Shown: positions 57,801 to 64,000, counted from the stretch's first letter. The stretch: 64,000 nucleotides of DNA from Owenia fusiformis (GCA_903813345.2 CAIIXF020000012.1:5623318-5687317), one strand, 5' to 3'. A program made the numbers and translations. The notes: generated from the letters alone by a model not told the origin.

Positions 57801-58713
57801 ATTCAGAAAAATATGTTCTCCATTCATCCAGAATCTCTCTATCTTCATTAAGTATCTGTCCATTGTCATTTCTTATTGGGTTGGTCTTCACTGGTGTTTT
57901 TCTGCGTCTTTTCACTAGGTACCAGAATGTTTTCAAGTCTATATTATCATCATCTATCTGCTTTTGACATTCACGCTCATATTTATACCGTTCTCTCCTT
58001 AACAGCCTTCTGAATTGTTGCTTGGCTTCTCTGTACTGTTTGTATGTCTGGTTTTGTTGATCCATGGGTTTCCCTTCTTTAAGCCATTGTTTATATTTAA
58101 AACGTTTTGCATTAAGAAACTGTTTTAGTTCAGGTGACCAGAACGGCTTTAAATGTTTGTTATACCTCTGTTTTGGTATGGTGGCCTCTGCCCCAGATAG
58201 CAAAATATTACCTAAACTTCTGAAATAGTATTCTATATCTTCGTTTCTTAATGTACCATGTTCAACCTTCATGTTCAATTTTTCAATTAAGGGAGTTATC
58301 TCTGTTGTCATTTTCTGTGTATATGTGCCATTTATATCTTCATTTGTCATTTTTGACCATGCAATGCAAGGCTTTGGAGTAATTAGATTAGCATGGAGGT
58401 CCGCCATATCAATGTCAATGTTAATGTACAAAGGCAGATGGTCTGACAAATTTTCTAAACATTCATCAATAATTCTACATTCTTTGACATTCTGAAGAAT
58501 AGAATTCGACACGAGACAATGATCTATATACGATCTACCAATGCCTTCTTTGACAAAAGTATATCTTGGACCTTAAGATCAAAGTAAGATCAAACAGAGG
58601 GTTCCTATGTTAGTTCAACCTGCAGTGCTTGTACATTATTCTACACTGTACTTTCTTTATTTCAGATCCTTTCTTAAAGGTTATAGAGAAAGCCCAGTCT
58701 AAGCAAGCTGATC
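27879..58713 (+). CDS. UBE3B: HECT-type E3 ubiquitin ligase UBE3B, N-terminal part (gene runs off the right edge)
   Basis: Nine exons fit in phase: 27879-28238, 29716-29820, 30341-30437, 31263-31431, 31874-31979, 32757-32877, 38345-38409, 38984-39096 and 42335-42486, about 429 residues. Similarity to UBE3B is clear by eye: AREER near the start, an IQ motif ([16 protein letters not shown], residues 34-49), [44 protein letters not shown]...[43 protein letters not shown] and [17 protein letters not shown] tenth exon class, 48 bases, phase 1 to 1, is repeated from 54011 and may match the KSLLKRAFQKSAS region of the human protein. The catalytic HECT domain is not in the window. UBE3B attaches ubiquitin to substrates and is calmodulin-associated through its IQ motif. 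Exon 1 starts at the ATG at 27879, giving MFNQS like the vertebrate MF- start. Introns 6 and 8 are mostly splice-site minisatellites. Confidence 0.85.
28489..28815. mobile_element. MITE with CAGGGTTCTCA ends, copy 1 (nested)
   Basis: Begins CAGGGTTCTCAAAGGCTTTT and ends CCTGGTGAGAACCCTG. ATGTG directly flanks both sides, a likely 5-base target duplication. A related copy lies at 32240-32562. Confidence 0.75.
28842..29226. mobile_element. MITE with TCAGGGTCTGACCTTA ends (nested)
   Basis: The left end TCAGGGTCTGACCTTAAC is inverted at the right as GCTAAGATCGAACCCTGA. Inside are inverted GCTACC/GGTAGC and GGAGCAAATT/AATTTGCTCC blocks. Confidence 0.65.
32240..32562. mobile_element. MITE with AGGGTTCTCA ends, copy 2
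   Basis: Related to 28489-28815 through TTTTAGACT.CAGAGA, AGCTTTTCCGGAGTCTAA, ACAAACAAGGAATA and AAATTTCCTGGTGAGAA. It contains an extra short tandem of TAATAGCTCTAATAG and CTTTTCCGGAGTCTAATAG units. It lies in intron 5 of UBE3B. Confidence 0.7.
32666..32757 (+). repeat. UBE3B: Small minisatellite on the UBE3B exon 6 acceptor
   Basis: Five closely spaced copies of TTTCAGTGTA (one TTTCAGTGAA), separated by 16-25 bases of CTGTATTATA-type sequence. The last copy is the acceptor of exon 6 (TTTCAG then TGTATGATCC). Each copy therefore repeats the intron end plus the first four exon bases. Confidence 0.7.
32854..34340 (+). repeat. UBE3B: Donor-site minisatellite of UBE3B exon 6, 30-bp unit, about 49 copies
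   Basis: The unit is the last 24 bases of exon 6 (coding NYALCLL plus the split G) followed by the first six bases of intron 6, GTAAGT. The first copy is the exon end itself, with its donor at 32878. Further donor copies follow at 32908, 32938, 32968 (GTATGT) and onward. Most units are 30 bases; some have one extra T in CTATTGCACTC. Sets of units recur: the variant TGTGAAACTATGCACTCCAC returns after 210 bases. Use of the next three donors would extend the protein in frame by 10, 20 or 30 residues before a stop. Confidence 0.93.
34337..34640 (+). repeat. 169-bp tandem duplication between the donor array and acceptor array
   Basis: AACTTAAGAATTCATAATTA at 34337 and AACTTAAGAACTCATAATTA at 34506 start two copies, each ending with a junction copy of the exon 7 acceptor (at 34470 and 34638). 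The first copy retains more of the exon 7 start, GGGCTCTGCAGAG, than later array units. Confidence 0.75.
34638..35030 (+). repeat. UBE3B: Acceptor-site minisatellite of UBE3B exon 7, block 1, 57-bp unit
   Basis: About seven copies of a 57-base unit made of the intron end (ACATACAATATCCTTATTGTAG) plus about 17 bases of exon 7 start (CAAACCTCATCCATTTG) and linking TGCTGTATATATGTGTTA. There are no stop codons in the exon frame, because 57 is 19 codons and each reads ANLIHL...VLTYNILIV. Separated by about 2.8 kb from block 2, which carries the real exon. Confidence 0.9.
35349..35684. repeat. Direct repeat S, copy 1 (about 335 bp)
   Basis: Starts TGTTGATTCCCATGAGGAAC and ends AAACCTAAACCCTGTTTCA. 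Nearly identical to 37528-37862; one difference seen is ACAAAG against AGAAAG. It lies inside intron 6 of UBE3B, downstream of acceptor block 1. Confidence 0.9.
36690..37105. repeat. 49-bp minisatellite in UBE3B intron 6
   Basis: Nine copies at exact 49-base spacing (36703, 36752, 36801, 36850, 36899, 36948, 36997, 37046, 37095) of CATCTACGAATGCACTACCT, then GGCATTAAAATACTTCCCGG GGATACGAA. A degenerate start near 36640 has GGACGGCTACGACTGCACT. No match to a known exon border of the gene. Confidence 0.9.
37528..37862. repeat. Direct repeat S, copy 2
   Basis: Copy of 35349-35684 whose end joins straight into the exon 7 acceptor array. This suggests that a block spanning S and the array was duplicated, or that sequence was inserted between two halves of one array. 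Confidence 0.9.
37863..38362 (+). repeat. UBE3B: Acceptor-site minisatellite of UBE3B exon 7, block 2, ending in the real exon
   Basis: Nine junction copies at about 57-base spacing (one 61). The last, at 38345, runs on into the full exon 7 ([17 protein letters not shown].. to the donor after 38409). Upstream units alternate TTCTCATTGTAG with CCTTATTGTAG and GTGCTGTATA with GGGCTCTATA, so there is a second-order pattern. Confidence 0.92.
38640..38965. repeat. Degenerate tandem repeat, about 60-bp unit
   Basis: Five or so loose copies of AGTTAATCAGAGTTAAAGGC plus ACTGCCCCTTTAATGAATTA in intron 7 of UBE3B, ending just before the exon 8 acceptor at 38984. The unit does not contain that acceptor. 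Confidence 0.6.
39065..39472 (+). repeat. UBE3B: Donor-site minisatellite of UBE3B exon 8, 58-bp unit, 7 copies
   Basis: Each unit is the last 31 bases of exon 8 (coding GWFSQQTDN plus a split codon) followed by 27 intron bases beginning GTGAGAAAGG. Copy 1 is the real exon end, with its donor at 39097. Copies 2-7 differ from it in the exon part only by GAC to GAT, a synonymous change. In frame, the intron part starts with a TGA stop, so only the first donor keeps the protein open. Confidence 0.93.
39700..42362 (+). repeat. UBE3B: Acceptor-site minisatellite of UBE3B exon 9, 49-bp unit, 54 copies in register
   Basis: The unit is 21 intron-end bases (TAAATTGTGTCTCTATTTCAG) plus the first 28 bases of exon 9 (coding LHESMPYVT). 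The first junction is at 39738 and the real one at 42335: 2597 bases, exactly 53 x 49. Variants include TTTTAG acceptors, GTCGTTGTGAATC exon starts and two units where CAG is replaced by TTT (about 41010 and 41941, 931 bases or 19 units apart). Using any but the last acceptor meets a TAA directly after VT. Confidence 0.95.
42779..45960. repeat. Segmental duplication, copy 1
   Basis: From CATGTAAACAAGTACATCTA at about 42780 to about 45960 the sequence is matched, with scattered substitutions and indels, by 59324-63183. It includes a degenerate region rich in AAAATGGC.GCCAT blocks (43200-43680) and exons 8, 7 and 6 of the nested minus-strand gene. The left border is clear; the right border of copy 2 is hidden by the gap. 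Confidence 0.88.
44076..51476 (-). CDS. Secreted protein with Cys-rich modules and an ITIH-C-like C-terminal domain, nested in a UBE3B intron
   Basis: Eight exons in phase: 51476-51416, 50965-50855, 48330-48230 (or to 48113), 47120-46778, 46122-46027, 45729-45577, 45117-44767 and 44287-44076, giving about 475 residues (514 with the longer exon 3). Exon 1 is a signal peptide ([20 protein letters not shown]). Exon 2 ([18 protein letters not shown]...) and exon 5 ([20 protein letters not shown]) are Cys-rich. Exon 4, 114 residues, is unrecognised. Exons 6-8 read [10 protein letters not shown]...[15 protein letters not shown], then [12 protein letters not shown] and [20 protein letters not shown]. 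They follow the order of the inter-alpha-trypsin inhibitor heavy chain C-terminal domain (GDPH, FQLEVTPQNI, THGLLGQF in the family), a VWD-like fold. The VIT and VWA domains of true ITIH proteins are absent. The gene lies antisense within UBE3B intron 9. Confidence 0.75.
45100..45350 (-). repeat. Acceptor-site minisatellite of nested-gene exon 7, about 55-bp unit
   Basis: On the minus strand, TTTCAGAAATTGTAGCTAAG (intron end plus exon 7 start) is the real junction at 45117. Similar junctions precede it at about 45167, 45270 and 45315 (forward ATTTCTGAAACAAG, ATTTCTGGAATAAG), each followed by TTGTTGTCCCATTTACTGAG. The duplicate gene copy has the same array at 61825-62070. Confidence 0.8.
47357..48052 (-). 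mobile_element. LINE fragment (C-terminal part of reverse transcriptase ORF)
   Basis: The minus-strand frame down to about 47783 encodes [20 protein letters not shown] and later [20 protein letters not shown], then [20 protein letters not shown]. This is typical of the region after the RT domain in Jockey/CR1-like non-LTR elements. ACAAAACATCAAGTTAATGT flanks both ends (about 48065 and 47340), consistent with a target duplication of roughly 26 bases inside the 117-bp repeat. Confidence 0.7.
48053..48330 (-). repeat. 117-bp tandem unit with repeated splice donor in exon 3 of the nested gene
   Basis: Exon 3 begins at 48330 ([15 protein letters not shown]) and reaches a donor GCG|GTAAGT at 48230. 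The following 117 bases repeat the unit in frame (..[20 protein letters not shown]...) to a second donor TTG|GTAAGT at 48113. A third copy starts and is interrupted near 48052 by a LINE fragment. Both donors leave phase 0, so 39 residues can be added without frame change. Confidence 0.75.
48480..49222. repeat. About 64-bp minisatellite interrupted by a MITE
   Basis: Six loose units with CCTCAAGGTGAATTACTGGC, ATTTAGTTACTTTATTGG and TTTAACCTTTCACTCCAGTG, in an intron of the nested gene. One unit lies before and the rest after the insertion at 48567-48892. Confidence 0.7.
48567..48892. mobile_element. MITE with AAGGATGCAGTACC ends
   Basis: The left end AAGGATGCAGTACCAGGTC and right end GACCCGGTACTGCATCCTT are inverted. 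The interior is non-coding. It is inserted within the minisatellite; TTTAA/TTAA context at the edges suggests a TA-rich target. Confidence 0.8.
49601..50559 (-). pseudogene. LINE fragment split by an insertion
   Basis: The upstream part (50559-50314) encodes [20 protein letters not shown] then [20 protein letters not shown]; the downstream part (about 49870-49601) encodes [40 protein letters not shown]. Together they are the conserved C-terminal tail of a Crack/Daphne/CR1-type LINE. The segment between (about 49911-50313) is not part of it and recurs at 62247-62727. Confidence 0.75.
49911..50313. mobile_element. About 0.4-kb repeat inserted in the LINE remnant
   Basis: From CCAGCCATAGTTTTCTCCTG to GTGCTTATATATT, matching 62247-62727 with indels. 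No terminal inverted repeats are seen. It separates two LINE coding parts that are normally contiguous. Confidence 0.7.
51490..52760. other. UBE3B intron, no gene seen
   Basis: Upstream region of the nested minus-strand gene, so its promoter should be within the first few hundred bases. No recognisable coding exon; short open frames are AT-rich and without family resemblance. Confidence 0.5.
52763..53625. mobile_element. Inverted-repeat transposon with AGAGAGTTTTCGCAC ends, carrying a nested MITE
   Basis: The left end AGAGAGTTTTCGCACGGCGT plus GAAAGTACAACTTAT is inverted at the right as ATAAGTTGTACTTTCAC... GTGCGAAATCTCTCT. Inside, about 52828-53048, is a second element with ends ACAAGGTGTTTCATAA and TTATGAAACACCCTGT. 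Confidence 0.75.
54011..55530 (+). repeat. UBE3B: Tandem array of a 48-bp exon-like unit with both splice sites (UBE3B exon 10 class)
   Basis: Eleven copies begin at 54011, 54166, 54321, 54477, 54630, 54759, 54889, 55044, 55199, 55352 and 55481, each preceded by TTTATTTCAG or TTATTTCAG and ending in TCTAGTA|GTAAGA. The exon part is 48 bases, phase 1 to 1, coding [16 protein letters not shown] or variants. Seven copies are open (2, 4, 5, 6, 7, 8, 10); copies 1 and 9 have GCCTAG stops, and copies 3 and 11 have one-base indels. Spacing is 155, 155, 156, 153, 129, 130, 155, 155, 153, 129, so the 153-129 pair recurs after 722 bases. Collinearity and phase with exon 9 support UBE3B; family similarity of this exon is modest. 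Confidence 0.8.
55530..58575 (-). mobile_element. Non-LTR retrotransposon (LINE), 5'-truncated, intact reading frame
   Basis: On the minus strand the frame is open from about 58572 ([20 protein letters not shown]) to the stop at 55669, about 967 codons. It starts within the AP-endonuclease domain ([20 protein letters not shown]), continues through reverse transcriptase ([33 protein letters not shown], catalytic YADDMTLVA) and ends with a Cys-His motif ([18 protein letters not shown]). The 3' end carries a tail complementary to TTTATGTTTTATGTTTATG at 55531. It sits antisense in the UBE3B exon array, between copy 11 and copy 12. The lack of any stop implies a recent insertion. Clade not decided; an I/Jockey-group relative is likely. 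Confidence 0.9.
58580..58713 (+). repeat. UBE3B: Last copy of the exon-like unit, after the LINE
   Basis: Resumes AGTAAGATCAAACAGAGG and continues to a twelfth acceptor (TTTATTTCAG, exon start 58666) coding [13 protein letters not shown]. It then diverges (CAAGCTGATC) so the GTAAGA donor is missing. It may be a broken copy, or the edge of the array. Confidence 0.7.
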
Positions 58714-58719
58714 ATTTTT

Positions 58720-59320
58720 TCCCATTCATGTGTTTAAGAGTTTTCCTTTCTTCATCTTCCAACTCAGTATTAAATATTTGACTTTGATATCACAGTGCTC
58801 TTGACAGATTATTCTGCTGTCTTAATGATATCTGAGAATTCATCCAATGGAATTTCATACAGCTTTTGAGTTGTTCTCGCTCAGAGGCCAGGAATTTCAG
58901 TCATCTGATATTTTTCTAGATGCTTTACAATTGCCTATTCTTCATTTATCAATTAAAATATTAAGGGTCACCCTGTATTTTTTTGTGAAGCTACTCACTA
59001 AAATTATGATTTCTCTCTACCATGATGTTCAATCAAATGCATTCAAGTACCTATGAGTTCCAGACATGTTTAGGCATCTGGGAATGACAACGTCTACCCA
59101 AAGTTTGCATGCCATATTGATGTAATTTATGACTGAAATCGGGAAGACAAATGGTGTGATATTCTTTTTAGAATTGCTTATAATAACTCTTTACGAAAAA
59201 ATTCCTGAGACACAAAATCTATTTAGGGTAAGGGTTAGTTTTAAAGTCAGAAAGCCCGAATGAGACAATACAAACCCAGAGAAAACCTAGAGGACTGCAT
59301 ATTTCATAATACAATGTTTT
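58720..59320. other. UBE3B intron, no gene seen
   Basis: AT-rich unique-looking sequence between the exon array and the second copy of the segmental duplication. No exon recognisable. Confidence 0.45.
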
Positions 59321-60295
59321 ACGTTCATGTAAACAAGTACATCTAATCCCCATATAAAACACTGGCCTACGTGACATGTACTAACATCTTCAAACGGTAA
59401 TATGGAAATTGCTTCTGTATTCTGTTCTGTATACTCTTTACCTGCTTAATGAGACAGTTGTATCTTCAAATCTTCAAACCTTAGCCAAGTAGATTAGAAT
59501 CTCTGGACACTTTTGTAAATAGTTTTTACAAGCAATTATGTTTGTGTATCTCAAATTTTGTCTTCCCAATTTCAGTCATAAATTACGTCAATATAGCGTG
59601 CAAACTTTAGGTAAATGTTGTCATTTCCAGATGCCCAAACGTGTCAAGAACACATAGGCACTTGAATGATCTTGATTTAACAGCATGGTGCAGAGAAATT
59701 GTAATTTTACTGAGTGGCTTCACGAAAAAACAATCTTTCTTATAAGCCACCTTAAGAAGGAGTTTTCAAGATGGCACATGGATTTCAAAATGGCTGCCAT
59801 TTATTTTTGTTAAAAAATGTAATATTTGATAACGCAAATACCAGTTGAAGGATTTTGTTCAAATTTCATATTCTGATGACAGCTAGATTCAAAATGGTGC
59901 CATTTTTCTTAAAGAAACAAATAAATCAAATACCCATGGATGGATTTGATTTAGATTCTATATGCTGCACTGATGCTTTGAGATAAGGGAGCAGATGCTC
60001 CAGAAGAAATGTTCAAAATGGCCACTATTTATCAAAATTGCTGTCATTTATCAGTAACAATGTAATCTTTAATAACCCAAATACTAGTTGACAATTTGGT
60101 TCAAATTTTATATTATTTTATATCATGATCACTTAGGGACAGAGGAGCTTAGACTGCTCAAGAGGAAAAATGGCCGCCATTTTTCAGGAAAACATAATAT
60201 TTGATAACTCAAATACCAGTACAGATTTGGGTCAATACTCAAATGCTGATACCCATGGACAAAGGAGTTTCAAGATAACCACTATTTATCAAAAT

Positions 60296-60512
60296 ATATT
60301 TTGTTCGGGGGGATTTACTACTCCTTGGAGTTACTGTTTTTCTAGTTGTGGGATTTGCTACTCCTTGGAGTTGCTGTTTTTCTAGTTGTGGGATTTGCTA
60401 CTCATTGGAGTTGCTGTTTTTCTAGTTGTGGGATTTGCTACTCCTTGGAGTTGCTGTTTTTCTAGTTGTGGGATTTGCTACTCCTTGGAGGTGCTGTTTT
60501 TCTAGTTGAAAA
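60296..60512. repeat. 40-bp minisatellite, five copies
   Basis: Unit GGGATTTGCTACTCCTTGGA plus GTTGCTGTTTTTCTAGTTGT. The homologous place in copy 1 (43725-43785) has only two partial units. A similar GGGATTTGCTACACTCTGGAG lies at 47360, at the 3' edge of the LINE fragment, so the unit may derive from a LINE tail. Confidence 0.85.
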
Positions 60513-60791
60513 AAGGACAACACATTCATATTTTGGTTGTGGCCTAAAGGTCCTAAACAAGACGGCATATTTATTTCAGTGTTTAAGAAATATCTATCCT
60601 ACACAAATGTTATTGTTCCAGATATACAATTAAATTGAATTCTTTAAATACTTAAAGGTGCTTCTATACTTGCTATGTACCCACCCTCATCATGCCTTGA
60701 ATCAGCTGTCATCAAGGGCGGCACAAATTATTTAAAACATTACTATACACTGTCTATTTTGATGCAATGGAGTTATTTTTCCAATTTTTTT

Positions 60792-62951
60792 TTATTTTTC
60801 AGAAAAGTCCAGCTCTAGAAAATCTTTGATCTGAAACTTCTCAAACTGTTTGTTCAATTTGTACTCATACATTGGGTCCACTTTAAGGCATAGTTTGGAA
60901 TCTATGTTAACAGGGACCATTATTCCTGACCAGGATATAAAGTCCCCACTTCCTGTAGTTGTGTTTGATCCTTGGATAAACACTGCCTCGTTAGCAATGG
61001 AGCCTGAAAATGTAATGTTACAATTACAGTGAGGTGAAGTGACATACACTTTAGATATTCATTAAAATCTATTCCTACATAAAGGACACTTATATTTTAA
61101 ATGAGCCAAAATAGACTGAGTTTAAAAATAGCATCCACCTCATAAAGTGTTTAGTTTATAGAGAGTTTATATTCTGTGTAGTATTATTACTGCAGTACTG
61201 GTAGTCTATTTTTTTCTCATTGTATTTTGAAATATACAGATCATATGTGTATAGGGCTTCCAAATTAACCATTAAATAAGATCCTATTATTGTCACAAGG
61301 CTCTTCTACATGGCTTCTAGTTAAAGGTACTTTGAAATGAATGTCTGCAGGCCTTTAGAAATAAGTAACATTTCTTTTTGTTAAGTCCCTCTTTCAATTG
61401 AATCCCAGGAGTTCTCATAATTTAATACCCAATTTATCACACGCGTTTGAATTTATTTATTAATCATAATCATTTGTTTCGTACTTACCCAGAATCCCCC
61501 CTGCTTTCTTCGACAAACCATTGACTTCACTGATTCCAAAATTTAGGAAACTTGTATTGCGGGACAGGCCTTTACGAATCACATTAACTGTGGTGTCTCC
61601 TTCCCTCAGATAAACTTTCGCTTGCTTTCTTGATACAGATATCCACCCAACATCATTCGAAATCTCTTGTATGGCCCATCGGATAATCGTGGTAGCATTT
61701 CCAGATTTCTTAATTTTGATGTTTTGTGGTGTTAGTTGTATGACAACATCACCAACTGTGATTGTGAGGTCATTTACATATTCAACCAACTCTGTTTTAC
61801 TTGGATTTCCATCCCCTTCACTGAGCTTAGCTACAATTTCTGAAATAAGATATAATTTGTTGTCCCATTTACTGATCTTAGCCATAATTTCTGAAACAAG
61901 GATATAATTTGTCATCCTATTTACTCAGCTTTGCCAAAAAATTTTAAACAGAAATGTTGTTTGTTGTCCCATTTACTGAGCCACAATTTCTGGAATAAGA
62001 TTAATTTTTTTGTCCCATTTACTGAGTTTAGCCACAATTTCTGAAACAAGATATAGTTTGTTGTCCCATTTCTTATACTCTTTATTTCCACCAAGATAAT
62101 ATGAAAAAGGGAATCAGTTTCAACCCTATTCCCCTTAGTGAAACCCTTTTTACAAATATCAATAATTGTTCTCTTAGTATATAGTACCCTTGATTAAGAG
62201 AAAATTTGTTTAGAGAGTCTAAATCTCTAAATTTGCTTCTAGGGATACCAGCCATAGTTTTCTCCTGATGACCATTGTGAATTGTTGTGTTTTATGGATT
62301 ATGATGACGGCTTTGCGAACGGATGTTGACCCTTTGAATTGCCTATATACTTCGAGACTGGATTTTATCTATCCCACAACATTTGAGACTGAATACTTTA
62401 TCTTTTATGAGTACTAGTATCTACAATTATTTTTGATGTTATGAGTATTGGCTATCAATTTTTCAATTTTTCTTCAATATGTATTGTAATGACTTCAGTA
62501 TGAATGAAATGTCCCTTGGTGTTCTGGTCCTGGATTGTGATATTGGTTCTCGATTGGAGGGGGAGGGGGATGTTAGACATTGTTTCTTTTCACGTTAGAT
62601 TATGGTTTTGGGATATATAGGGTCTATATTTCTTATGACAGATTTACACTTACAGTTTGCTTTTCTTGTTGGGTTTCTTTAAAGTTTTTAGTCACCCTTC
62701 CCTTTGGCATTTGTGCTTATATATTGGTACATAATATCTTTAAACAATTAAGTCAAATTGGTTGTTGCCTCAAGCAATTTTTTACTAAAAATACTCACTT
62801 ATTCCAAAATCATCCAGAAACAAATAAGATTTCCCTTGTTCACCAAGAAAGTCATAGCAAAGGTTCTTGTCAGATCCTGTTATAGATTGGGTTATGTGAG
62901 GATCTCCACATATTTTCATGCCTGACCGGTTTGTTCTGCAGTTTGGTTTGT
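60792..62951 (-). CDS. Second copy of the ITIH-C-like gene, 3' exons only visible
   Basis: Exons at 62951-62799, 61839-61489 and 61003-60792 have exactly the lengths (153, 351, 212) and phases of exons 6, 7 and 8 of the first copy. All are open, with the same splice sites. Residue changes are few, for example HITQSI for HISQSI, SEGDGNPSK for [16 protein letters not shown] for VDQMYEY and DFLELDF for DFPKLDF. This pattern suggests a functional paralogue, or a very young copy. The exons encoding the N-terminal part would be in the gap or past the right edge. Confidence 0.8.
61825..62070 (-). repeat. Acceptor-site minisatellite, gene copy 2
   Basis: Same array as 45100-45350: the real junction at 61839 is preceded on the minus strand by similar TTTCAGAAATT junctions at about 61890 and 62035, with CCAGAAATT near 61993. 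Confidence 0.75.
62247..62727. mobile_element. About 0.45-kb repeat, second copy
   Basis: CCAGCCATAGTTTTCTCCTG to GTGCTTATATATT, related to 49911-50313 but with extra sequence around 62385-62450. In copy 1 of the duplication the corresponding intron lacks it, so it inserted after the duplication or was lost from copy 1. Confidence 0.65.
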
Positions 62952-63183
62952 CTGAAAAGAAGGATTTTATCATATTTTGTCTGTTAAAATGTGTGAAAGT
63001 TCTTGCTTATAAAGCAAAATATCAATATCAATTAAAGCAAAATTGCCAATTATACAATTGATTATATACAATACAGAGAAGTTCCTTCCATCTGTCTTTC
63101 AACAACATCCAGACAAAACTCCTAGTTTTGCTTCTTTTTCGGAAAAACTTTTTCACCATATGATCCCGTCATATTTTGGCATT

Positions 63184-63683
63184 NNNNNNNNNNNNNNNNN
63201 NNNNNNNNNNNNNNNNNNNNNNNNNNNNNNNNNNNNNNNNNNNNNNNNNNNNNNNNNNNNNNNNNNNNNNNNNNNNNNNNNNNNNNNNNNNNNNNNNNNN
63301 NNNNNNNNNNNNNNNNNNNNNNNNNNNNNNNNNNNNNNNNNNNNNNNNNNNNNNNNNNNNNNNNNNNNNNNNNNNNNNNNNNNNNNNNNNNNNNNNNNNN
63401 NNNNNNNNNNNNNNNNNNNNNNNNNNNNNNNNNNNNNNNNNNNNNNNNNNNNNNNNNNNNNNNNNNNNNNNNNNNNNNNNNNNNNNNNNNNNNNNNNNNN
63501 NNNNNNNNNNNNNNNNNNNNNNNNNNNNNNNNNNNNNNNNNNNNNNNNNNNNNNNNNNNNNNNNNNNNNNNNNNNNNNNNNNNNNNNNNNNNNNNNNNNN
63601 NNNNNNNNNNNNNNNNNNNNNNNNNNNNNNNNNNNNNNNNNNNNNNNNNNNNNNNNNNNNNNNNNNNNNNNNNNNNNNNNNNN
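63184..63683. other. Assembly gap, 500 N
   Basis: Exactly 500 unknown bases, a conventional gap size, so the true distance is unknown. Open frames running through it are meaningless. The 317 bases to the right show no recognisable feature. Confidence 0.98.
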
Positions 63684-64000
63684 AAATAAATTTTAATGTA
63701 TGTTAGTGCATAGGATTTGAAAGGAGATAACACATCCAGTCTGTTAATTGATGACTGGATAACTTATAAAAGATACCCTTTAACAGGCGGCACTTACATG
63801 TATGTCTGTCTAGCGTCCTTTTTACAATCAAGTTTGAGAATCAAATAAATCTTTTTGTATTTTGTCAGAATATCATTCATAGAGCAAGGCAGCATGCAGC
63901 CTTTCCGAATAGGTTGAATTCGTCGTGCCACAGCTTTTAATTCGGTATTTATTCACAAATAACCATATTTTCATCGCAGTAAGCATAATATTTTCCGCGG

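Larger units (their letters stand above)
59324..63183. repeat. Segmental duplication, copy 2 (runs into the gap)
   Basis: Matches 42779-45960 in the same orientation and order. Differences include an expanded 40-bp array (60296-60512), an inserted copy of the 0.4-kb repeat (62247-62727) between exons 7 and 6 of the gene copy, and small indels. It ends at the N run. Confidence 0.88.

Noticed and set aside
63043-63733. Open frames of about 200 codons
   Set aside because: They run through the N gap and have no content.

Overview
This window is eukaryotic and comes from an animal. It has short exons of roughly 44-620 bp with GT..AG borders, large AT-rich introns, many small inverted-repeat elements, a retrotransposon and one 500-base assembly gap. 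The conserved genes (a SEC14-like lipid-binding protein and the N-terminal half of the HECT E3 ligase UBE3B) together with the repeat style suggest a marine invertebrate, either a lophotrochozoan or an invertebrate deuterostome. I cannot fix the phylum from the sequence alone.

Layout. (1) 1.8-4.0 kb, minus: a complete three-exon gene for a secreted or membrane-anchored von Willebrand A (VWA) domain protein with an intact MIDAS motif. (2) 9.0-26.5 kb, minus: a nearly complete SEC14-like gene (CRAL-TRIO plus GOLD domains) of about 12 exons, including two adjacent 81-bp exons that look mutually exclusive. Its introns hold fold-back elements and two long minisatellites. (3) 26.5-27.9 kb: head-to-head promoter region filled largely by a long inverted repeat. 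(4) 27.9 kb to beyond the right edge, plus: the 5' half of UBE3B. Nine exons are placed with matching phases, followed by an array of about twelve copies of a 48-bp exon-like segment. The HECT domain lies outside the window. (5) 44.1-51.5 kb, minus: a complete eight-exon secreted protein whose C-terminal part resembles the inter-alpha-trypsin inhibitor heavy chain C-terminal domain. It is nested in a UBE3B intron. A second copy of its 3' half lies at 60.8-63.0 kb within a segmental duplication. (6) 55.5-58.6 kb, minus: a 5'-truncated LINE with an uninterrupted reading frame of more than 950 codons, inserted into the exon array.

The most striking observation is that minisatellites sit exactly on exon-intron borders. 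In UBE3B, the donor of exon 6 (30-bp unit, about 49 copies), the acceptor of exon 7 (57-bp unit, two blocks), the donor of exon 8 (58-bp unit, 7 copies) and the acceptor of exon 9 (49-bp unit, 54 copies in perfect register) are each amplified as units joining exon end and intron end. A small array sits on the exon 6 acceptor, and exon 10 is amplified whole with both splice sites. The nested gene shows the same at one acceptor and one donor. Introns 6 and 8 of UBE3B therefore consist largely of copies of their own splice sites. I recall reports of minisatellites overlapping intron-exon borders at the amphioxus Adh locus, but cannot verify that here; several consecutive borders in one gene is the part that looks new.

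Coordinates of exons were derived by hand from splice consensus, reading phase and similarity to remembered family sequences. No alignment was run.
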